From contig JABWDB010000006.1 in NCBI GenBank assembly GCA_019614645.1, positions 3,720,001-3,784,000 on the forward strand: DNA of 64,000 bases, in the 5' to 3' direction. Both the position numbers and the translations under genes were made by a program. Source of the DNA: Stratiolaelaps scimitus. Lineage: Eukaryota; Arthropoda; Arachnida; Mesostigmata; Laelapidae. Positions within the stretch are counted from its first letter, which is position 1. Every line of letters begins with the position of its first letter. The notes beneath the pieces are model-generated. The model was not told the origin of the DNA. It saw only the letters and a list, made by a program, of their open reading frames with translations, and did not search any database. This document shows positions 40,401 through 52,400 of this stretch, piece after piece.

Positions 40401-43382
40401 TAACGTTTTCGTGTGACCACCCAAAAGGATGACCATGATAGGCCAACTGAGGATACTCAACATCCTTGCTTCTCCGCGAAAAAAAATAGCCGTGGGAAAC
40501 ACTCTAACAAAAGTTGACAAAGAGGCAGGGGACCAGCAGTTTTCGGAAGTTTCTAACGAACAGTGAATGACATTAAGTTTTGCTGATGAGTCTAGGAGGG
40601 CTATAAGGTCACACCGCTAGTAGTCGCTTCAACAGGACAACTTCCCGTATTCGCATAGAGATTTTTCGCTCGAACGCTGTATACGAATGCGGACAGTAAG
40701 GGTGCAGGACTGCAAAAGACGATTGAGCGTCTCCACCCGACGAAACGACTTGCATGTCTCAAGACGGGGACAATCGATTTTGATATTTGCGTGAGTGTTG
40801 GAAATCCTTCTTATACATTTTCGCCTTGTTATGAACGAAATTGACCTGAAGGAGACCTATGAAATATTCGTAAAGGCATGAACAACGCGAAGTGGATGAT
40901 CGCATTAGTGATTACTCTATGACAGTTCCATGTCATCAGCGTGGTGGCTTGGACGGCTAAGTCTCTGGCTGTAAAAAGCCAGAGGCCTCAGGTTCGAGTC
41001 CCGCTGCGTCGTATGTATAAGAGAACTTGAAGATTGTGAAGTTGCAGTTTCTTTAACATACCAATAGAGCTTTACCTTTTACCTTTACCACCTGCGAGGA
41101 GTGAGCAAATAGTTGTGTTGCTAAACTTGGCCGTGCATTTAGCTAAGCATCCCCATGTATTATGTACGCTTGAAAACTTGAGGATTATTATGGGAGCGGT
41201 CTACGTTCGGCAATGTTAAGGTAAATTCTCTGCTTTCGCCAGAAGAGGAGATGCGTGCGCCACAGAAACAGCGCCCTACTACGATTAGGCTAACATAGAA
41301 TAACTGAACTTACAATGACCTCAAACGGCGTTGAGTTCGTTGGATCCGTAATCGAATGAGTCAGCTAGCGTAGTGCGTGGCCACATGTTGAGTTAATCTA
41401 ATATGTAATCGTATTGTTTAGGCAATCTGATAAAATTGCGCACTGCGATGATGTGCAATTTGATCATATCCTGCACCTGTAAGACACTTACCGTGTGTGG
41501 TAACGTTGGATATTGGACCCCGTCCTGCGCCGGCGTCAGCTTCGTAGACTTCGGCAACAAAAACGGGGTTTGAAAGACCTCCGTCCCAGAGACCTTCCGA
41601 ACATTCGATCGCCATGCCGTCTTCCGTGGCGTTCACCTGAGTGCAGTTCTGCACCGCATCGGGTGGACCTGCTCCACCGTCGCCACGAGCAAAGAATGAG
41701 GATGGAGTCATTTTCACGTGCAGAAATGAAATGGATTCCGAAGCCATGCCGTTAAAAACTCGTCACCTCATCCCAACGGCAAATGCCTAGATAGCTTTTA
41801 GCCCAAAGAAGACTTTATATAGCTAATTATGTATATGGAAAGCTACAACCCGTCTTTGATCATATACATCGCTAACAGTTAGGAGGTATCTTGTTATATA
41901 ATAGCTCCAGCTCTATATAACAAGTCAACAATTACATTATGATCGCGTAATAGGTGCATTAGGAGGGCAATGTCACCCGCAAAGAAGGGCAGAAACGAAA
42001 CAGGGCAACTCACCAGCTGTAATGATCGTATACGCGCATGGCTGTCTCTGTAGACCAACCGAGTTGGTCGCCCAGCACAAAAGCTGTCCGTAGTCATCGT
42101 CGGAGAGGGGCCGATACACGAGGGTGCTACGGCCGCCTGATGAGGTGGTGAAGCCCTCGGTGATCTCCTTGAGCTTTCCGTCGCTGGCGTTGAAGGCCCA
42201 CCTAAACGATACCTGCTCCGGATCCGAGTCTACCTGGCAGTGGATCGCAACGCTTTCGTGCTTCGATACACCATACACAAAACGTTGCGGCTCCTTGCAA
42301 ACCGGGGCGACTGGAAATCGATATCGAAAAGGGAGTGATTAAATGAAATTGAAGTGACGACAGCTAAAACAACGAGCACATGTTCCTTTAGCACGGATCT
42401 GACCATGTACGTAAGGGTCCGTGGCATATCTAAGGCTAAGCGGCAAGGCTAAGCCAAAACCTGCCTACTTTGTCCAAAAAAAATCGTTCTTGCAATCTTC
42501 AGCACACATACATCCTTGAATGTACAAAACAAATCGTATGCCTTCCACGTGGTATTTTATAACAAGTAATTATTCTCAGCTCTGAGTGAAGTTATTGCGA
42601 CGTATAATAGTGAGTGGTACTTACACTTAACCCTAAGGTTGAACTGAGCTGAGACGCCTTTCCCCTCCTTGTTCGTCGCGTGGCAGGCGTACTTGCCTCT
42701 ATGGGCTCGTGTCACCCTTTGTAGCACCAATGACTGGCTCGAAACGATCACCCCGGAGCTCTGGTTTGACACCAACTCCACACCTATTGTGAAGGACGAA
42801 TAATGCGTGTCCAGTTACAATCAGATGTAAGTATTATTAACGAGTGAGTATCCATTATGAATGCGGCTATTTATAGCTTAGCATTGTGTTGTATCTGGTA
42901 GAGCCAGCATAGCCTGTATCGTTAAGGTGTGTCGGCAACATTGTCGATTACCATTTACCTATTTCTCTGTCCCACGCTCTACCGTTTCGCTCTTTCTGGT
43001 CGTTCTGGTCATACCGATTAATGATAATAATACCGATAATATTTTGTTTTGTAATAATACCGATATCATGTGCGGTTATATCTACATATGTAATACTATA
43101 TATCGCTTGTCTATATATATATGTATATATATATATATTGTACGCATGTATAAATACCTAACGTGCACGAGCGACAGTATAAACATGGAATATTGTTAGT
43201 AGCATTGTGAAGAAATGTTTTCCCAAGAGGGGGGGGGGTAAGACTGAGAGGGACGAAGTAGAAGAAAAACGTTGACACTCAACCGACAGGGAGGTTGAAA
43301 CATTTATTTCCCCAGAGATGAAATAGGTGGGCCGGTGGGCCATCCGGGCGCAAAACGAAAGCAGCTAACAGCGCTAGCGAGC

Positions 43383-43416
<34 letters not shown>

Positions 43417-46400
43417 ACCGTGGAGATCTCGAAGGAGAGCGCAAGAGGCATCGAGATGAAGGCAAGAAGCAAAAGCGAGGTAGGAGTCAGAGGATAGGAA
43501 GGGCAGGAGGGAGGGAGAGAGAGAGAGAGAGTGGGAACGACCAACTCAAGCTGAATCCTCCACTCGGTTCCAGAGGAGTGGCAGTGGCGGCAGGAAATTC
43601 TCGTTTCTGCAAATACCTACAACGACCGACTGCAACTTCGACTGCAACGAAGCTACAACGGTAGACACCGAGTGGGCAACGACGAGGGAACAGACCGCGC
43701 TGTCGCTGTGCGACGCTTAGGAGCGGCGTCCAGCGGGTGCCTGTCACACCCGGCACAGCGGCGAAAGGCACAAATGCGCGCCTTCTGCTAGAGCTGCTGA
43801 TGCTGTTACTGCTACGGCAGCTGCCGGTGCTGCGACGCCCCCGCAGCATCTTCCCGCCTCGGAGCTCGTCCCCTGATGGTGCTGCTTGTCGAGGTCCGTA
43901 TACGCCATGCGTGAATTGATATGTTCCCTCTTCCTTCTTGCCCATCCCCATCTCCTTCTATATCGCATCCCTACGGTTGTACTGCGGCCGTTGCTGCTTC
44001 TGCTGCTACTGTGCTGTAGCTAGAGACGACGCCAACGCTTGAGTGTACGTTGCTTTTTCCCTCTCTAGTACGTGTCAGATTCTGTTTACACGGTACGCCA
44101 TGGGACGTCGGCAGCAGGCTATGTAACACCGGATCTGGCCGCTCAGAGAATGAAAGAAGGCGAGAGAGAGAGAGAGGAATGATCCGAAGACATGTGCGCG
44201 CCAGGCGCAAGCGAATCGAGCCTCCACAGTACTCGGCAACGACATTCGTGTACATATATGTTCACCATGTATGTGTGCGCCACATTCGCTCAGCCGGCCA
44301 CCCCAACTTGCGCAGGCCGTCCACTCAGTTTCGACCGTTCGGAAGGGAGCAGGCCGCCATCGCGCTCGGGCGGACAAGGTGACACACGTTATGCTCTACG
44401 GCCAACAACGTGTTCACGTTTGTATGTTTACGTGGGTGGGAGGACGTCTATACCGGCACGGGGTGGTACGGCACCGTTTTGTTACCAGTTTGGCTGCCAT
44501 CTCTCCTGGGACGCACGAGTCGTCGCTCGGTCTTGTTGCCTTTTCAGCTGGTCCGGCGTGTTCAATTCGAACGAATCATCGAGTCGAAGCATTCGAAGTG
44601 AAGCTCGTACAGGCTTGCTCGAAAGGGGTAGCAGCACTTCCCCTTAAGAATAAGAAAAGGTAAGTCTGTCCATCAGCGTATCCATCAGCAGTCCGCAACG
44701 CGACCTGAGGCTGAATTGCAAACAATGACGAGGCACGCATTGCCAGTTGACGAAGAATAGCGAAAACAGTTTTAGATAGGATAGTCAAGCATTGTATAAT
44801 ACGACTGCTGCCTGGGATTCCGCTACCTAGTTGTGTGTTCGGGCTCTAGAGTGTCGGTAGACCCCGGACCTTGTCAGTTCTTCTATCTACGTCGCAATCA
44901 CTCTCTTTCGAGAAGGAAAAAAAAGTTTCGTTCGTTCTTGTCTACAAAGCACGCTTACCATTGAACATCCATCCAACGTCATTGGTGTACGGATTGGACT
45001 GCACTTTGCAGTCGAGGTAGACGTCCTTGCCCTCCTGGATCTCTTCCGCCTTCAGACTGCCGCCGAGCTGAAGACTTGCTTGCGGTGCGTCTGAAATATT
45101 GTTGCCAACAATAACAATGACCATGTAAAGAACCGTAAAGACAACGAGGGGCTGGTGGTAGCGGCCGCAGCCGGGAATGTTAGAAAGATTAGGTAGGGAG
45201 ATGAACGGCGGCTTGCGGTGGTAGTGGCCTCAAAGAAGCAGGAAGAAGAAACTCACAATGAGGGCTCTGCCCTTCTCCACTCCGCGCACTCCAACCCCCG
45301 AGGCCCGCATCTTGCTTCCCCGATCCGCTTTCTTTGCGCTGCTGCCCCGACGACGATAGTCGGGAGCGAGGCGGTAGCAGGGGCGGCGATAGCGTGGCGC
45401 CTAGTTTAGCGAAGACAAGTGGCAAGTGGCTTTCCCTCCCTGCTCGTCTGGACAGGTCTGTATCTGTGGAGGGTGTGTGCTGTACTGCTGCTGCTACTAC
45501 TGCTACTCGCAGCGGCCGTGCTACAATGGGGCCCTGCTACAGTGGGTGGCCGACTACGTCGTCCGTTGAAACAATGCTCTGTCCTTTCGCGTCTTGAGGC
45601 ATGGCTCTGGTTCACCGGCTGCACGTACACGCCGACTGTACACTCGTGGCTCCAGTGGTTTCAAGCCAAGCTAACCAACTCACTCTTCGTGCTGCTGTCT
45701 TGACGTGCCTACGTAAAAGCTGTTCTGAGTTCCGTTACCTTCAGCTGCATATACACAGGAATAACGCGCAGGAAGAGCACACGCCCTCGTGTACTGTTTA
45801 GTTCTGCCCGAGCCGGGCCTGGGGGGTTGGGGAGCTGAAAGGAAAAGGTGATAATGATGACGCACTCGCGACGTACAGCCACCCCAGTCATACCGTCACC
45901 TTGTAGCATAGCCAACGCTATATATAGGAACCGCGTGGAACCGGGACGACGTCCGTTGAACGTCGCTTGAAATTGTGACTCCCCACGGAAAGCGGAGAAA
46001 AAGGGGCGGAGGCGTCGGCCGGTCGCGCGGAGAAAACCGGGACATCTGCAGGTAGAAGTAAAAGTCAGCCGACACGATCATCTCCCCTGCTTTTTGCCCT
46101 TGTTTCTCGTCTCCCATATTCGTCCTGTGTATGCTGGTCGTGCTGATGGTGCTGGCTGCAGGAGCAGCATCATATGGCGGACGAGAAGACCTGGATGCCG
46201 TTCCCTCTAGCCTTACGGCCGTCGCCGCTGTATTCGTTCCACTCGCGAGCCCGTTCACCGTCACCCCTCCCCGCAGCCTGTCCAGCCCTGGATTGGCCCC
46301 TTGCTATCGTCGGGGCGTCCGCGGGAAAACTTTTTAACGACGTCACACACAGACCACACATACGCACCACGGGCACAGCCACCCACCCATACGCAAATCT

Positions 46401-49400
46401 CTTCTCGTTTGGGATCCGTGCCTCCGTTGGGCCGCGGGGGGTCGTCGTCGAGTACAGCCTGCTGCCACTGCGGCAACGGACCGTCTCTAACTTCGGCTGA
46501 CATCCCTTTCGTAGCTTTCCTTCTCCTTCGAGCCCTCGCTTCGTTTTCGTTCTTCGGATTCGAAACAGCGGCAAGGGCGCCGTTGGCCGTTCGAGATTCC
46601 TGGATTCGCTGTCGGTCGGCTGACTGACTGCCGGCACCCCTCGGTCGCATGCTCACTTTGCTTTTTCTTGCAAGTTTTCCAGAGTGGCAGTGCCAAAATC
46701 CAGAGGTCTGCCGCAGCCGCTGTGCTGCTGTCGAACCTCTACTGTCGCGGCCAACATCGGCGTTTGCGTCAATGGGGGAAAAAGGTACAGAAGGTCAGCA
46801 ACTGAGTTGGACGCTGACCTTCTCTAGTTTGTCCCATTGACACGAACGCCGATGTTGGCCACGACAGTTTCAAACAACCGAGTTGGACTGGAATACATTC
46901 ATACAGCCAACTGCGATCCAGTACAACCCCGAACGGTGTTTTGTAACGATCGAACTGCTCAACACGGTGGGGGGCGGCAGAATAAGCTTTTTTTTTTATT
47001 GAATTATCAGAGTATAACATTGTATTACAGCACATCTATCAGTATGATCCATCTATTTAGGGTCAATACACATGTGTGATTGTCATCTGCATTCAACTAA
47101 GCTCATATGGTACAAGTAATAGATAGCACAATATCTTTTGTTTATATAGCGTAGTGGGCATTGCAGTGTGAGCGGCTTGAGGTGCATGAGGCCGTCCAAA
47201 AATTTGCGCTCAACTCGACGTTCTACTACCCTAGTTGTTTTCAGACACAGTTCCATGGGCAACGATGGGCCAACCATTAGATTGAGACCACAGTTCCCCT
47301 AACCTCACATTCATTAATGATCCTCTGGCACAACAGTACCCAATCTGCTCGTCTGCCAACAGTCAGGTTATCCGTCCTTGATCCCCAAGGGGCCGGCCGG
47401 TCATCCACCCAGCAGACTGTGGTCTGTGCAACTGCTCTTGAGGAGAGCGCACCACTCATGAGCTTGTGAGAGATTGAGTTAAATGCAGTTTTTATTCACA
47501 GGTTTCGTTCGAGAAAAAGTCATAATCTCAAATGACGAAGCTTTTCCTCAGGGAACCCTTTGTGGGGCCATTCTAAATCGAAGTGGACGTCCTCATATAA
47601 CTTACTTAATAGATACAGGCTATACCCACATGATCAAGCAGGCTACAATACCCATGCATTTATGTGAATTAGGTATGTGCTCAATACACTAGAATAAGCT
47701 ATTCAAAGATATGGCATACCAGTGATAAAAACTGATCATTATTTGAAGGAGCAAAACATGGAATTCGTCTTTTGGATTAGGCTATATAATCTTTAAAAAT
47801 TGAACCAGTATTGAATAGTGCGAATGCAAGCTAAGAGGGGCGTCGAGCTTCGACTGAGTTTGCCGCGTTTAAATAATGGCTGTGGATACTCATTATTTCA
47901 TTATACTACAAGTAGTATAAGATACAAGTATGTAATAATAACAATAATAAAACAAAACGAACGTCCTAATTTTGTGTCATATACGAATAGAAGTGCTGGT
48001 ATCCGTTGTTTATATTCATCTTTGCTTAAAATAGCTGTCTTTTTTGTGTGTGGCTATGCTATCGCTTACAATGCACATCAAGCTTCCACGCTTGCTCGAG
48101 AGCGCTGCCCGGAATAGCTTTGTTCTCTGCTCTGCAGGCGAGGATGCGGTTGTTGTCCTCGATGCCGGGCGTAAATGTCAGTATACTTGTGCTAGTGGAC
48201 AGTCCACCCTTTGAATCCTCCTCACGCGTCGTTCTGAAAACGAACAAAGTTATAAGGATGATTTTCATCTATGCGCTTCCCGCGAAATCCATGTCACCTG
48301 TACACGCAATCATTTCCGCCAGCAAATCAAAAGCGTACGTTTGTTCACTGGTTGCTTGACGAAACTTGCTGCTACAGAAAGCAGTTCTGTCGTCTGCTGG
48401 GTTCTTGTTCTTCGTTTGAAAACAACACCGTTTTGCTCTGGGGTTGGCAAAGCGAAGCCTGCAAACTGGTACATTCCTATACGGGCTAAACCTATTAGGT
48501 CGCGAGAAAAAGGCCGTCGAGGGAGTACCGCGCAAGGTGGAACGTCAAACGCGCAGCGGGTAATCCCACCGGAGGGCTTATTTGACGAACGGCCAGTTGG
48601 GAAAAAAAAACGCCCTCCGAGCGGGGGGAAACGGGCCTTCCGAGCCCGAGTAAGCGCGTTCGACGCACACCCTGAACATCATTGCCTGCCACCTGCCAAT
48701 TGGATAACACGTCTCGACAGCCCGTTACATTGGAACATAGGCCAGCCGTCCGCGATCCGCTCGGTCCTCCGCATCTCCATCAGTCGTTCAAGTCGGCGAT
48801 GCCGACACTAACAACAGACGCCCTTGCGTCTAGATAGAGGCGAAGTCAGGCGTCTTGCGATGCTAGCAGACCTTCATGATAACATAGCTGGATGGTTCAT
48901 TAAGAGATTGGCACACAGTGCGAAGGCGGGGACGGGCGGGGATGTCGAGCAGAGCTCAAAGAAAGCAGACGTTTCACGGGCGGAGACGCAACAAGAAATG
49001 ACTCTTTCCTCGACAACTAATCACAAGCGGAAGAGAGCAGCAGAACTCCGCCGCCGCCGTCCTCTCGACGAGCCTATTCCGCCTCGTGGAGATGGAAAGC
49101 GAAGGAAAACGAGGTATGAGGAATGAGCCAGCCGTTCCACGTACCTCGCGGATTCTCACACAGGTTCTGCTGACTAGCTAGTTGCCTCTTCGCCAACGGA
49201 CTTGGCAGCACAGACAGGAAAAAATGGCTGCAGTGCGAAGGCTTAATCTGGTTGAACTTACTCAACGATGATGAATGAGCCGGAAAATATTATTATGGTG
49301 TTAAACACGAATATATTCCTGTATTCCTCTATGTATCCGTGAACAGATCAGTAGGAATAATGGATCGGCACTGAATAATGAAAGGGGCGGAGCGGCGTCC

Positions 49401-52400
49401 TGTTCATATAACGTTTACGTTAGTAGTTGCTATCGTCGTTCTGGAGGCGCGCTTCATCGTACGTACTTTATCTGTTGGTTGCCCTTCCACCACGAGAGGG
49501 TTGCTGGCGGTCGCGAGCCTGTCGATGTGCAGACCAGCTCGACCTCTTTATTGGCTGAAAGCGGCCGTTCCACCGGCTGTATCGTTACGTCCAAAGGTTT
49601 TACTGAAATTGTAAAAATAAGCATATAGCAAATATCCCACCTCTATTGGTGATCGGCCTCAATGTGGCGCCACGAGCAGGCTTCGTTAGTATCCGCGAAA
49701 GAAGCGTTTATGCTCAGAAAACATTTCGAACTCGAAACAATGAACTTCGAGCTCTCTAAAAGTACCCTGTGATCTATTCAAAAAATGTCCAATCTCGTAT
49801 TTACCCCATCAACGCCAACATGCAAGTTACAATAACTCACGCTAACGCTAGAGGACAAGCGAATATAAACTGAATTACGATGGTCACCCCGACATTTTAT
49901 TTATACAGGTAACATCATACAGGTACGCAGTTTACGAATCAATACGAGGTATCGATAGAAACCAAAAATGTGGCATTTCCGCAAGGGACGACTTACAATT
50001 GAGGTCGAGTGTGATTTGGCTGGGGGTTGGAACGGTGATGTTGTTATTGGACGCTTGGCAGACTAGCACAGCTAGGAGGTCATTACGCGTGAGCGCCTTA
50101 ATATCCAAATCGTTTTTGACAACAGCTCCATCCTGGTCGAACACATACGAGTCGTCCATCAATCTGTAATCTTTCCACCACGTAACGGCTGGACGAGGTT
50201 TACCTGCATGATTTGTCGTGGAAAACAATGAAACCAATCAGAGTTATTATAGCTATTTATTACCGTTATATAATAAAAGTAGAGTACTAGTTTTCTGTTG
50301 ACGTTTAGCGAACCCCACACCAGTGGAACTTCGTGTAAAACCGCACATCTTTAGGGGTGTCCCTTGGCGACTGTCTATCCGACGTATTTCCCTCTTCCGT
50401 AGGTGGTCGCCCCGAGGGAACAGTGATCATTGGGGACCCTGGCTGAATCGGTAGTGTAATTTAGCCAACGCTGTCATTCATCCGCTCGTTTTCCTGAGTC
50501 GACTCACAGACGCAGTAGCCCCACTGTAACTTGGAAAGAATGATATAATCATGTTCTTTCTTCAACACCCCTCATTTGTTACATTATTTACGCAGCTCAC
50601 CGTTGGCCCTGGCCTAAAGGGAAACCTCAGCATTGACTCTTGGAGAGCCTTAAGGAATGACCAGACGGCCATTAGCTTCTACTTGACTCCTTAAGGCACG
50701 AGGCGTACTCTGTTTCCAACAGCAGTAGAATATCGTACTCTCTCCGCATGAGCCATATGCTGTCTTGATATTCGCCTTGTAAGGGGTCAACTATCATCGC
50801 TGGAAGTTAAGGGAAGCACTTGGACCGGATCTATTCATAGCTGGAGTGTTGCACTCGATATAAACATGTATATATGCTCATGGACAATTGCGTATTAGAG
50901 TGAATAATTTGAGGGATCGCATCATGTAAATGTGTCACTATACGAGGTGTCACAGATCCAAGAATATCGAATAGGGGGTAAAGAGATCCTGTTCGATCCG
51001 TAGAGGAATCGGTGAGTGCTGCTCGTAATACCCTACACATGAGGCAATAATAACGACTCAGCAGACATCAGAACCCACCGTCACTTGAGCCACGTTCATC
51101 CGATATACGACTGACGTACATATCCAAGCCTTTAAGTGTATTACATAATATATGGGCGCTCAAGATTCTTCCCATAGAAACTAAAAGGCCGCAACTTGTT
51201 GTATCTCTTTTTTTGCAGAGTCTAAGTACGGCTTGTTAAGACGGCACATTTAAGGAGCCGTACCTGATGGAACTTTTTTGATTGAATCTAGATGTTATTG
51301 ACTTAACGTATACCCCAGATATAAATGTCGACCGGCAAACAAATTTGATTCTACACATGTTTGTACGTATCGCCAATGCCGTCCAAGAAAATACATGTAC
51401 ACAGGAATCGATATGCGCTGAGTAAAGACAATATTAGAATACGAATAATTAAACAGTGTAAACAGAACCATATTTTTGTTCTCCTGCGATCATCGTTAAC
51501 CGGCTGGGGAAGAGCCAGGCCTCCCCAGATAGTCGAGACTGTGAGTTAATTCTCTATGGAGTGTCTATACGTATACAGAACAGAATCACTTCCATGGCCT
51601 TTCCAGACGAGCTAAATAGAGGCTGTATTGTGATGTAAATAAGAGGTATATCGTATAGACCTCAGCTGCGATTCCAGTATTCATTAAGCAAGGTAGGCTT
51701 AAGGTTGTCCTTCGGAGAGATGTAAGGGCTTACCGTGTTCTGCTTGACAGGTGAGTTTAAGGGGCTCCCCTTCGTTGTACGGACCAACTAGACCACGAAG
51801 CCGTTTTCCATCGCCATCGACGATCATTGGTTCACCGGGTGGAACTGCAAATGATGACACCGTCATTAGACTCTCGTCTGATGTGTGAACAATTAAACGT
51901 AAAGTAGTTTAACCAGTTTATTGTTTTACTGTGACGTACCATTAGGTGATTGTTCGGAGCCCGAGTAGGAGAACCGCAATCTCATGGGAAATGTACCTTC
52001 GCAGCTTATATTATAGAATTAGACAATACAACACAATCGCTATATTCAGAGAGATAAGCAACAACTGTGCCGCGAAGGCAAGCTCGTCTTACCAATAACG
52101 CGAAGGTTGATGACGGTGTTGATGGAGCGAGCCTTCTTAAAATCCACCCGACAGCGGTACTCGCCGGCGTCCTCTTCCTTGACAGGGTCTAGTTGGAGGA
52201 ACGCAGGTCGATTGGCCATATTGAAATAGGCTCGACTGCCGAGTTCAGACAGAGCGGCCTGCTTGGCCCGATCGAGATTGGCCTTACGTGCGTCGAGTGT
52301 GAAGATTGGCGCAGGGGTCTCGTCCTTGTACCAAAGGACCAACACGACTTCATCATCCTTCGCAGGTGGCTCGATGTTGCATGGAAGCGCCACCTTACCG

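Larger units (their letters stand above)
42784..44958 (-). other. Intron inside Ig4, GC-rich in its upstream part
   Basis: About 2.2 kb. The part from 43.3 kb upward is purine- and GC-rich with (GA)n tracts; the rest is AT-rich with a TA tract. No exon was found. Confidence 0.75.

Noticed and set aside
40944..41010. Functional tRNA gene
   Set aside because: Acceptor and T stems do not pair well and the anticodon loop has the wrong size.
43335..43951. Long frames on both strands (109 and 154 codons)
   Set aside because: They overlap each other, contain repeat-derived runs and fall in a GC-rich intron.
46170..46656. Overlapping frames of 108-155 codons on both strands
   Set aside because: Low stop density in GC-rich DNA; no motif and no splice context in the receptor frame.
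46649..47035. Two similar peptides (TSAFASMG and TSAFVSMG) on opposite strands, as if duplicated genes
   Set aside because: The similarity follows from the palindromic hairpin at 46741-46868.
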